A stretch of 41,941 bases of DNA, taken from NCBI GenBank assembly GCA_900169235.1, contig FWCC01000525.1, forward strand, positions 1-41,941. Reading direction: 5' to 3'. The notes under the pieces were generated by a model, which worked only from the letters and a program-made list of their open reading frames with translations, was not told the DNA's origin and did not search any database. The DNA is from Zarea fungicola (taxonomy: Eukaryota > Ascomycota > Sordariomycetes > Hypocreales > Cordycipitaceae). Of this stretch, positions 1 to 10,502 are shown piece by piece. Made by a program: the position numbers and the translations under genes. Positions within the stretch are counted from its first letter, which is position 1. Every line of letters begins with the position of its first letter.

Positions 1-1324
1 GGTTTTTTTGTCACCCACATGCTGGCCTAGACCAGCTGGTCATGGATAAGGACCACAAAAGTGCAGGCAGATTCTCCAGCTGAAAGGGCCTCATCCGAAA
101 TCATGACGCGCAGCTTCATCACCATCCTAGCTTTGGTGACATAATACATATGCAGTATGAAGGACGGACTGCACGCAGCTCCCCACCAAGGGAGAAAACA
201 GCATTTGCCAATGTTTTTCTCTTCATCATCATTAATCAGCTGTGACATATATACATTAATTCTGCATTGTGATAACGGCTGCATAAGCCATCGACGGGGA
301 CTCTTCAGCCCATAAGCAGCGACTGACGCGGAACACGAGCAAGACCCAGAGCCTTGTTTCTCTTCCGCCATCCCCGGGTACAGGGCGCACTAATGCACCC
401 ACCCCTGATGCAATATTTGCCCATCCCTGCAAGCTTGCATCCGCTGCTCGCACACCATGCATTCCTCTTTCTGCTGCTTATGTACTCCGTACGCCTGGCG
501 GGCTTTTGACATTTGGCTGATTCGCCCAGTTTAACTCACCATCGCGGCCGCTAATAACCCACGTGGCCCGCCGGTGGCATTGGGGGCTGCTGCAGATTCG
601 CTTCCGTCCAAGGTAGTTTTATAACAGAGTAAGCCATTTTTGGTGACCGAGAGCACTTTGGCGATATCTTGGATTGCGAAGTAGCCCATCTCCGAGTCTT
701 CATACCTCGAAAAATGCCAATTTTGATCAAGCTCTTCGTATTGAATGCCGGTAAATCACGGAACACGGCGTTGTGTCACCGGATAGGAAACGCATTCCGT
801 TCGGTATTCATTGTGCTTTTGCGAATTGCCTTGCCGCCCTCGCCATTAGAATCAATTGGAGAAAGTATCAAAACTGTAGTGCCCAGAAAGGAGAAAATGA
901 ATGATATATAAAGGTTGTTTGGATCCGATCCAAAACACAGCAAAGAGAAAAAGAAAGCTCTAGGATATATTGAAACGCCAGTACGCCGCCCCGTGCCCCT
1001 TTTTATTATCTGTCCTCTCTGACGTGACGTCCGAATGTATCCAAAAGCATAGGCATGGGCAGTCCTCGTCATGCCGACGTGCAAAGTCGCCACTACATTC
1101 GTGCGGCGCTCAGCGCTAGTAATCCAAAGCCCCAGACAGTATTTAAAAAGCATCTCAAAGTCATGGCCCTGGTATATCGGGGCTAGATGCGGTATGGATT
1201 TAGCATAGTGGGCTAGTTCGCTGGTGGCATCCCGAATTCCGTGTCGCAGTGATGGCGAAAGCCCCAAGCAGAGCAGTTTTGTTCACTCAAATCATCGCCC
1301 ATATTTTACCGAAAATGCATGCTC
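1..1324. other. No supportable gene
   Basis: This stretch lies downstream of the RSR1 stop codon. Open frames here are short, of mixed composition, and match no family I recognise. Part of it must be the 3' UTR of RSR1. I see no repeat, tRNA or mobile element. Confidence 0.5.
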
Positions 1325-2396
1325 TCATAAAATCACGCAACGGGGATGACCATTGTCGCGGAAACGTAGCCTATGGCGCTTCTTCTGACCGCCCTTGGAC
1401 GAGTCGAATTTAGATCCATCGTCAGCCTCTCCCGCGTTGAGATAATCGTCGTCTTTGCGAAGCATTTGCCGGGAGAGGTCAATGAATACTTCATCAACAT
1501 TGGCTGCGGCAAGTTAGCGGATGGGCTCGGCTTGCAACCGCGCATGCATGATTTGGACACCTACTCCGCGTTCTGGCACTTGATTCGTAGTATGGCGCTC
1601 CCCATCTTTGAGATATGGAGAAGCCTTTGGCGCGGGGGACAGACCGGCTGTCCTCCAAGTCTGCCTTATTGCCGACAATAACCATGGGGATATTTTCGTC
1701 ATCTTTTATCCGGATAATTTCTTCCCGCAAGCCTGCAAGCTCCGTGAGGGATGATGGTGATGTGATGCTAAAGACGAGCAGAAACCCCTGGCCAGTCTTC
1801 ATGTACAAGTCTCTCATGGCAACTGGCAACCTATTAGTAGGGTGTGTTGTTGTGCAGTATGAGACATGTGACGTACCAAACTGTTCAGTCCCTGCAGTAT
1901 CCAGGCTGTTGGAATGGTCAATAATGAGCTGCCTTGTGCAGACGTAAGAGCCTCTTACATTTCCAAGACGACTTGACGGCCCTGCAGACGAGAATTAGCA
2001 CCGGAAATACAAATAATGTCAATGAAACATACGTCAACTTGTATTTGAGTACGGTATGAATCTTCAATGGTGGGGTCATAGCTCTCAATCCACTCGTTGT
2101 GGACAAACTGGGCTGGAAATCGGGTTAGCTGACGAGAATCTTTAGAGACACATTTTCAGTGAATCGTACCTGTTAAGCAACTCTTTCCAACACCGCCTAA
2201 GACCAACAGTCAGCCGAGGATGCACGAAATGTGGGTGATGTGGAGGGTGAGATGAGAGGTTGTACGAACCTGCTCCCAGGACCACGACATGAAGCTCACG
2301 GCTGGAGTGGAATAATTAGCCATTGTCTCCAATCAAAGCCTGCCATGAGCAATTGGACAATAATACATACTTTGTGGAGTAATTGTATCGCCCCAT
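1325..2396 (-). CDS. RSR1: Ras-related small GTPase Rsr1/Bud1 (Krev-1/Rap type)
   Basis: This is a membrane-bound GTP/GDP switch of the Rap/Rsr1 branch of Ras proteins. In yeast Rsr1 marks the bud site and recruits Cdc24/Cdc42; in filamentous fungi it helps orient hyphal growth. I reconstruct eight exons: 2396-2371, 2301-2270, 2196-2170, 2112-2033, 1981-1959, 1905-1877, 1822-1565 and 1503-1325. They sum to 654 nt, or 217 residues. Visible motifs are the P-loop GAGGVGKS (18-25), the effector loop YDPTIEDSY (40-48), DTAGTEQ (65-71), NKAD (124-127) and the SAR motif near 158. The C-terminus is basic and ends in the CAAX box CVIL, whose final Leu predicts geranylgeranylation. The start is the ATG at 2396, giving MGRYNYSTNREL before the first beta strand. 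All introns are GT-AG and 51-73 nt long. The family assignment is very secure; the tiny 5' exons are supported by unbroken GTPase motifs across every junction. Confidence 0.93.
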
Positions 2397-5300
2397 TGCG
2401 TCAAGAGTCTGTTTAGACAACTGGATGTGTGAGTTTGGGGTTGGCGGCAATACAAAAGAAGAAGAAAAAAAATGTCAATGACAAATTTGAGAGCAGTAGC
2501 GTGTAATTGCGGGTTTGTTTCCCCTAGATCGGGCAGCTGGGGTGCGACCAGGTGAGATATGATAAGACAGAGTTGATTGGCAGAGCGGGGACGGAAGGGG
2601 GTTCCGGATCAGAAAAGGGCGTTTGCCGGGATTCTCTCAAACAAAGAAATCTGAATCACAAGAAAAAGAAAATTCCGGCAGGCGTTATAATTGCAAAAGC
2701 CGTCTCTTTGTGAGGAGCGGTGTGAAGGGGCTGAGGTGGGTGGCAGCGGCTGTTGTAGTATTGTTCGTTGTAGTAGTGGCCCGGTGGTGGTCGGCCGAAG
2801 TTATTAGCGGGCTTTGTTTATTTATTTTGGCTTGACCTGTTCGTTCTTTGAACCAGAGTACGGGGAGGAGGAAAAAGGCAAGGGAGCTGTGGTTATTATT
2901 TATTAATAAAAGGTTGGCGGCGCCTGGTGCCTTGTTGTGCGTGGGTAAGAAAATGGTGGTATTGGCCAAGGTCGGCGGCCAGGCTAGAGTCAGCGCGAGA
3001 CGCTAGAGTATGATTGGACGTTTGGGTTGAAGAAGTTTTGACGTCGAGTGAGCTAGGATTTTGTCTCTTATTTTATTCCTCGCCTGGGTCATCGAGGAGA
3101 GGAATCAAACAATTTGCCAAAGGAGCAGGGGCGTTGTGCCCAGTCAAGGGAATTTAGCGGCAACCAATCACCAGGTAATTGTACCTACCGAGCAGAACTT
3201 GCAAGGTACCAGGGTAGTGTACACGCAGTACCAGTAGTTAGCGGCAAGAATAGAAGACCGCTAAAACCAGATGAGCTCCGGCAAGGTATCGCAATGGCTG
3301 AGCTAGGTAGCTGGAGCTTTTGTCAAGAAGCTTGCCGAAGAAGTCGTAGTGTGGTGGGGTGAAAGGGGGGTGGCTTTGGAGCGGGAGGGGACAAGAAGTT
3401 GACGATTTTTGGGCCGACTTGGATGAGCAAGGGACTCGCCCATGGAAGTCCTTTTTCGTAGCGATTCGTTTGTCACATGTACAGAATACCAGCTGGTTGA
3501 GATTTGGTGGCGGGTTTCTTTCGGCAAGGTATGGTCGAACGAATCGACTAGTTACCGAGCAAGGTGCCGTTTGTCTTTGGGCCGTGGATCGAAAATAAAT
3601 AAATAAAAAAACAGGGTAAGCACGGATCGCTTCGATTCTGGCTGGCAGCTTCAGAGTGCCGAAATGCTGGGATTTATAGCTGAGCTGGCGGCAGGCAAAA
3701 GGAAGGATGCGATGCAGTATTTGGGGGAGCTGAAGTTGATAGACAATGCTTTGAAAAGAAAAAGGGAATCTGGCCAAGGGAAGAAATACACAGACGTCGA
3801 TTTGGTAATTTGCGCGGTAACCTTGTTATACGGCAACGCTACTTCAAAATGGGCGCGTATTGATGCGACGGAGCAGGTATTACCAGGTATTGGCGAGGTA
3901 ATATGAAGTAAGTCGAAATGGACCGCGGCTGCAGCAAGGAAGGGGTTTGCAGCTGGAACCTACCAAAGGAAATGTTCCGTCCTGTTGGTTTATAGCTTTA
4001 TTGCCTTACACTGAATCGCCAGCCAAGGGCTGGAAAATCACGCAGGGCTAACCGAAATATTTGTATCAAAATGGACAGAAAAAGAAGAAACCCTGAAAAT
4101 GGGTTTCATCCAGAACTGGCGGAAGCTAAGACGCGAGGCTTCGGTACTCATTGGAGATTGAAAATAAGTGGCCAAGCGGGGCATTCTAATTTCGAAATCC
4201 TAGGTCCAATGCTTGGACTTTTTGTACGTGGCTGGTATTTATCGTCTTCTTGCGATTTCAGACTGGCGAGAATACATACATATACGCTGCTACCAGCGGC
4301 AGGGTTGCAGTGCTATCTCGGCCAGGGACTGCTGTTGCTCCTCAGTTACCATGCTGAAGGTACGCTGGCTGACACAAGATAGCTACAAGTACTGGGTACT
4401 ATTGCAAGGGTTTGTGTTGACTAGTATTCACCAACCAAGTCCATACTGTAACCTCAACTAGGTTTATTATCGGGTCGGTCAAGAAGGGCCGTTTCTTTTT
4501 CTTTGCTATCCGCACAAGCCCTCCGTCCTGCAGGTCTGCGGCTTTCTTTTCAATGAGGCTGCCGTAAATGTTTCGTTTAATGGCACCCTTGGCTGATCAG
4601 CATTAAAGAAAACTCAAACCCGTTCCGCTTCTTCAGGCACACCTTTCCTACTGGAGCTCTGGCATGGGTGCCTCTTTTTCTGGTGGCTTGTCCCATTTAA
4701 CAGTATGCAGGCCAACGGAGGAAGCGCCGAGCAGTCGGATAACCCGTCCAGCCCCCAGCTTGCATGCATTGTTTCCAAGATGGTGGTTGAGTGCGAAAAA
4801 AGTGGTGCAAGCTAACGCTGTAAATGGATATGATTACCCAGCCATCAAGCCATGACGAGCGTTTTTTTGCAGCCCTAGTCAAGATTATCATTCGGTTTGG
4901 TGGTTGTCTGTAACTTTGTGGCAGTCTGTATCCTACACCAGTTCCTTGTCGAGTTCCAGAGCTTGCTATCAAGGTCTCTACTATAGCTGGGATAGTCCAT
5001 AGTACAGCTTGGCTTCATCTTCCTTTTCTGGACTCTCTTCCGGTTAGATTAAATGAACCGTACCTTATTGCAAGGGTAGGCCGAGCTATTTCTCCAGCTT
5101 TTTTATTTTATTTTCTTTTGACAGTTATTCCGCGGATATATATTAAAAAGGCCACATGGATGCCGGGGTTTATGAATGGAGACTTGAAAATATTGCGTGA
5201 CATGTACATGAAACAAAATGGCGAGAATCCGTGCACATGCGTATGTATATTAAGGCCTTGATGTAAGTTGAACAGATCAGCGCAGTCCTGACGGCATGGA

Positions 5301-7506
5301 CCGCTGAAATGTCCAGTAAGCCGCTACAAATACGGCACTAATCACGCAGAGTTCTGTCCAACGTATGGCGACCCCGAAGCCGCTGTCAGCCTTATTGAAG
5401 CAGACTTCGGATGTCGCGAGAAAGGAGGCCTGACTAGTTACTGAACCACAGCCATGCTTGCATCATTTTACACCCTCATTAATTTCACAGGGAAAGAACC
5501 GGAAGTGGCTCACCTCTTCAGCAGCCTCTAGCGTGTTTTCTTGGCTCGACTCCCGTCCCGTCCCCTCCACCCTCTTCCTCTAGAAGCCCCCTCCAGAAGC
5601 CAACGGCAGCCAAAGAACAACTCTCGAAATTCCTGGAAGCCCTGGAAAGTCTTTCCAACCCCTGTCAAACTTCCTTGCGGGCCCGATTTTAGTACCCTTT
5701 CTCCCTACATCTTCCACACTGCTTCCGCCCCAGTTTCTGGGCTTGTTTTGCTGTCATCTCATTTTCATCTTCTACTTGCCGTCTCGTTCTATCCTCCTTT
5801 TGTAGTTAGCTAGTTTATAACCAGTCTTAACAAGGATTCCTTGCATAATTTGATAGCTGTCGAGCCTCTGACGTCTTGGCTTTTTGCTTGTTTCTCCTTG
5901 TTGCGTTGAGGACAAGCATGCCACCCACACCAACCATTAGTAGGCCGTCGCCAAATGTTGCATGCACTTTCTGTTACAATCATGGCAATGTGATATGTTA
6001 CGTTGACGACGTCGGAACCAACGCTCACTTACGCCACGTCCAACGTTTCTCCTACGTCTTCTCCATCATGTCGCTCTGTCGATTCAGCTTGGCACAAAAT
6101 TACCCCAGCTCACACACCAAGATCTACACTCTTCATCTCCAAAGACGGTTGGGCCATTGCGTACGACTCGGGGCTCTTTCGTTAGATGTCCACCGAGAAC
6201 CACTCCACTACTCTCCAAAATGCCGGTGCACCACTACAAGACGTCAGACATGCAGCCACAGATCGAGGAGTTATGTGTGTGGTGACATCTTGTAGTGGGA
6301 CAAAAAAAAAGCACAAGCCTATGGATGACTCGTTAGCCGGGGTGATTATATGTCTTGCGGCAAAGATGCAAAGACCCGGTTCCAGGTTGCTTCAGTTTGA
6401 CACCAGAGTTACAAGAGCTTAATACTATTTTAGACAAACGGATACTTGTTCCACGAGCTGACGATTGATGTATGGGTGCAACGGCCTTGGATAGGATGTT
6501 TCAGTGGCACCATGATTTCATAACCACCAAGTCATGTACCTCTTGACGGAGGGATGCGTCCCCCCATCCAACATAGGGTAAGCTAACGCGTTTAGCGGTC
6601 TTCAGGTTCGTTGTTGACCAGAGTCATTTACCTGCAACAGATTAGAGTAGAATAATGTGGCTTCTATCACGCGTTTACAGAGTGGTAATTAATAATACCG
6701 ATACATGTATTGTTAAAACGGCCGTGGAGAAATTGTCATGCCATGTAGCTGGTGGTTGCACAACAGCACACTATGAACAGACATCTCGAACTCTACACGA
6801 CGTTTTACTACTGAACAGCCATTCTTTTGTATACAAAAAAGGAGTTACGAGTGATCGGCTGGTAAAAGAAGGAAAATAAACCTAGGGAAAAGATAAAGAA
6901 TATGTAGAGTAAGAGGTTCACAACTGTTGGCTACTCCATACATGTACACCAACAAGTGCACGTATGCTATGTAAGAAATTTCCGTATTCTGGAAGCAATT
7001 TTTATTCATTTAACAACCTATAATTAAAAGTAGGATAAACATGAAATTTCATGGCAGTGTCTCTCTATACGCACCTTGTGCTGAACGGCATTTGATGAAC
7101 GGCCTTGCTTGCCTATTTTTCTTGGGCTTCTCAAGTTCTGCATGCTCATCGTCTTTGATCACTTCCGTCACCAAAAATTATAACCAAAAATTATAACCAA
7201 AATTACGGCGTTTTTGGCTCCAAGATGCGCGAAGCCCAGTACAGGTCAAAGTCTGGCAAACACTATAAGTTTCATGTTTTGTTTAGCCAATCATTCCCCT
7301 CACATTCCCCTCACATTAGCCTCTCTTCTGCATTGTGCAGACACAGTCATGCATGCCCGATTGGTTACACGAATTATTCACAGAGTACGAGGCGGTAAAT
7401 CAGTCCAAAGGCGGGGCCCATGAATTAGGCATCAAGTATAAACATTTGAGCCTTTGAAAAATCCCTTGATTTCCCGGACTCAGACGACCGCCCAACGAAT
7501 ACAGCC
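2397..7506. other. Gene-poor 5.1 kb interval
   Basis: The first few hundred bases should be the 5' UTR and promoter of RSR1, and the last few hundred the promoter of the SRR1-like gene. Between them I find only short open frames of arbitrary composition. A CT-rich stretch around 5541-5810 resembles a fungal promoter or leader, but no convincing coding exon follows it. A short tandem repeat lies at 7170-7206. No tRNA box pair or transposase-like frame was recognised. Confidence 0.45.
7170..7206. repeat. 13-bp tandem repeat, nearly three copies
   Basis: The unit accaaaaattata occurs at 7170-7182 and 7183-7195, followed by a partial, slightly changed copy at 7196-7206. It is AT-rich and lies about 300 bp upstream of the SRR1-like gene. 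A second small duplication (ttcccctcaca twice) follows near 7295-7317. Both look like slippage products; no function is implied. Confidence 0.8.
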
Positions 7507-8900
7507 ATGGACCCATCATCAGTGAGCGCCCATACAAGCAAGCTGCTACAGAAGCTAGATGCGGCCGCGGCCGAGCAACTGGAGGAATTCCGGGACGATG
7601 AATTCGGCCGCGACTTTGTGACTCGCACAAAGAGTGCTGTAGAGAAGTATATAAGAGCCTACGGGGCTGGCAGGCCATTTTATGACCGCGAAATACTTGC
7701 CGACCTCTCTCGACAGATTGACGCGGTACAGGCAGGTGAAATGGGCGGCGGCGGCAAACTTGGCGAAGTGAGGATCCTGGACCCGATGGGAGGCGCGGAG
7801 AGTAAGCCCCTTGTTTCTCCGTATAAAGACGCAGAGGAAAAGTCAGTACATATCCAACCCTTTTTGCTGTCTACCCGCCCGCTGACTGCCACTTCATCAC
7901 CGCGATGATGGGTGAGCATGGCGGCTGCGAGCTTATCGTGAGCGCATTGCACTAACATGCACCCACAATATATATATATAGTGATATCTTTATAATCATG
8001 TATAGCGTTTCCCAGTATATGACGCATATGCCCAGGTCTCAATTTGGCTTCATGGGGGAGGCCAGGAAACCCTTCACTATTGGACATGGATCAGCCGTGC
8101 AGCCGTCAGGATGGCCACTTGAGGACCTGCTGGAGGCATTTCAGGTGCTGCAGGCAGAATGGTCACAGAGCGATGCCTGCAAGTCCCTTGTTGCAACTCT
8201 GGAGTCTGCGCAGCTTTCCACCCCCATCTACAAGATTGTCTGCTTCGGACTTGGCCGTCTGGACGCGTGGCAACAGACGACGCGGGAGGAGCTCCACGAA
8301 TCCATCAAGCGGTCCGCCACGCAATACGCTGCGGCGCTGACAATGGCGGACGTCTTGTCCAAAAGAGCAGAAATCGCCCGGAAGCTGTCTTGCTATGCGC
8401 AGGATCCCGTTCACACAGGCGTTGAAAAGCAACTGCTGGCTTCGCTGGGGTTCACAGTGCTCGCAGACCCCAAAGGATTTCTCGAGGTCGATTCCAACAC
8501 ACTTGTCTTCAGCGCGATACCCAATGTGCCAGTGAGGCAGATCTTGGTTGATGTGCAGTGGCCGGCGGCCATGGTCTGGGACACTGTCGATCCGGACCGT
8601 GAAGACCCGGATGCGAACTATCGGAGAGTTGATCGCGACGACGGTAGCGTCATGATGATTTCGTGAGTACTAATATTTACTCTTTTCTTTTTTGCTTGCA
8701 CGCCTAATCGACGTTTTCTGCCGTTGCTGGTTTGTCGTGTTTTCTCCCTTGGTGTGCTAACTAAGACGTCAAACAGGCCGTGGACAACAGACGAACCTTC
8801 AACCCGAGTCAGAGACATGGTGAAACACTATGACACCTTTCCATTTCCGGATGATAGAAAGTTCTCAGATCTATCCCTCTACTTTAAAAGAGGTGTCTGA
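7507..8900 (+). CDS. SRR1-like domain protein
   Basis: I assign this to the SRR1-like family, named after the Arabidopsis light-signalling and clock protein; fungal members have no settled function. Proposed exons are 7507-7845, 8016-8662 and 8777-8900, giving 369 residues. The N-terminal part is acidic and helical. The SRR1 core holds the strand and turn KIVCFGLGRL, then a helix-rich stretch, then AQDPVHTGVEKQLLASLGFTV and the strand TLVFSAIPN. This matches the family layout of a GLGR-type motif, a DPvft-type motif and a late hydrophobic strand. Intron 2 (8663-8776, GTGAGT donor) is clear. Intron 1 is less certain: a branch-point-like CTAAC at 7953 is followed first by an AG at 7981, which would need the weak GTCAGT donor at 7843 to keep frame, and then by the AG at 8015 used here with a GTACAT donor. 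The two models differ by about 10 residues. Confidence 0.8.
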
Positions 8901-9353
8901 TTTGCAGCGAGTCTTGATATTCATTTCACCGCCAGTTTGGGCAAGCCACATTGCAGTCCTTCGAAATGTCTGTTCTTTTTTTGCGTGTTTCTGCAGATTC
9001 GGCTCTTGAAAGTAAAAGCATGTTGATCGTCAAGTTACTATTCTGATCCTAAGATACTGGTGAAGGGAAGCCTCTTCCCAGCTACCTTTTCCTTGCGTAT
9101 AGGACGGAATCAGACAGGAGGCAGAGCAAGATCCCGTATTTAGGGGATTAAAAAGACGAAAACAAGGTTGCCATATTGGGAGGATATATATTTTCGGACA
9201 AGAAAAAAGAAATTCGTAAATATCTCAAAACGCTATTTCATCAAGCCACATCCGCTAGAACCCTGGCCATGTTTATACAGATGCGAATCTATCGGGAAAG
9301 GAAAATGCAAGTAGAAATGAGCAGGGTGATTACTCATTTCAAGGAAACAGAAC
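8901..9353. other. Convergent 3' intergenic region
   Basis: This interval of about 450 bp separates two convergent genes, so it should hold both 3' UTRs. I see no other feature. Confidence 0.5.
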
Positions 9354-10502
9354 CTAGTCGTCATCGTCATTGACCTTCTTCTTAAGCACCGCCACCACAA
9401 CACCAATGACGGCGGCCACAATAACCGTCGTGACAAGCGTCCCAATGAGCCACTTGCGTCGGTTTACACGTCGTGCCTTGGCATCCAGTGCCGCTTGTGC
9501 TCTGTCGTACTCCTTGTAGTTACGCTCCAGCGCAGACGAGGAGTTGCTATTATTGGCGACGTGTCCAATAGCATTCTGATAAACAGGGAACGTTGTCATT
9601 GGTATTGGATTCTCATGGTACGGCCGCGGTCGTGTGGGTGTTGATGTGCTGGAAGATGCATGGTAGCCAGAATATGGGTTATTAGTGTTACCGGTCTCGT
9701 TCTGGCGGGAGTAGGGTAGCGAGGTATGTTGCGCCGCCGTATGAGTTGGTGATGGCGAAGGAGTGCCGCCAGCGGCAGCATCAGGTTGATATGGCGGCGG
9801 CGGCGGTTCGGAGCCTGTTACTTGAGGTGCGAGTATACGTGATGGGCCGGCTGCTGGTTGTGATGACAACGATTCTCCATTTGTCCAGAGAGATTGGGAC
9901 GGTGAGGTTGCCGGGTTCTGTATACTCTTGGTGGGATTCGGCAGAGGACGATTAGGCGGTGGCCCGGCAGGCGGCCCGTGCAACGACGACGCGGCCGAGT
10001 ATGATGTACCCGGTCGATAGCTGGAGTCTGGATATGCTGCATTGTGTATAACAGTATCTGCAGGTGGCAGCTCCACGGTTATTTGATGTGACGGAGAGTA
10101 GGCGGTGCCAGGTCGATAATTCGAGTCGGGGTATGCTGCATGACTTGAATCATGAGATGTCTGCTGTGGTGGTGGTGGTTGGTGTTGGTTTGGGGATGGG
10201 TATGCTGCGCCAGGTCTGTAGTCGGAATCCGGGTAAGCAGCGTTATGAATAGAATCTAGACTGTGCAAAGGCTGTGGTGCCGGAGGATATGGCTTTGAAT
10301 CTTGACCCACGGCAGTGTGATTTGAAGATTGGTGTAGTCCTTGTGATGGTGCATATCCCATGCCAGGTTGGTAATCCGAATCTGGATAGGCAGCATTGTT
10401 AAGGGCGTGAGATGGATGGCTGCTGAGCTGATCACCAGTGACTTGGGGATCGAGCTGATAGTATGAATGTGCGTTGTTGTGTGTATTGTTGCAGTGCTCC
10501 AT
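9354..10502 (-). CDS. Pro/Tyr-rich tandem-repeat protein with C-terminal membrane anchor
   Basis: This intronless frame encodes 382 residues of no family I recognise. Four copies of a 14-residue motif, consensus AAYPDS[DNS]Y[RQ]PGxxY, lie at residues 37-50, 88-101, 122-135 and 155-168, joined by Pro/Gln/Ser/His-rich linkers. Residues 170-310 are disordered-looking and rich in Pro, Ser and Thr. A charged helix (about 318-350, containing ALERNYKEYDRAQAALDAKA) leads through RRK into one hydrophobic segment, WLIGTLVTTVIVAAVIGVVV and three more residues (351-373). A short tail, KKKVNDDDD, ends the protein. There is no N-terminal signal peptide, so a tail-anchored, cytosol-facing protein is the simplest topology. 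The conserved motif spacing argues that the frame is truly coding. The stop lies 453 bp from the stop of the SRR1-like gene. The function is unknown. Confidence 0.75.
   Translation of the reverse strand: MEHCNNTHNNAHSYYQLDPQVTGDQLSSHPSHALNNAAYPDSDYQPGMGYAPSQGLHQSSNHTAVGQDSKPYPPAPQPLHSLDSIHNAAYPDSDYRPGAAYPSPNQHQPPPPQQTSHDSSHAAYPDSNYRPGTAYSPSHQITVELPPADTVIHNAAYPDSSYRPGTSYSAASSLHGPPAGPPPNRPLPNPTKSIQNPATSPSQSLWTNGESLSSQPAAGPSRILAPQVTGSEPPPPPYQPDAAAGGTPSPSPTHTAAQHTSLPYSRQNETGNTNNPYSGYHASSSTSTPTRPRPYHENPIPMTTFPVYQNAIGHVANNSNSSSALERNYKEYDRAQAALDAKARRVNRRKWLIGTLVTTVIVAAVIGVVVAVLKKKVNDDDD

Noticed and set aside
3238..3777. 179-codon minus-strand frame upstream of RSR1
   Set aside because: Composition is arbitrary and no domain or neighbouring exon supports it.
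5876..6422. Possible small gene with frames including SAWHKITPAHTPRS and SKDGWAIAYDSG
   Set aside because: No usable splice acceptor joins the frames and no family is recognised. Kept only as a possibility.
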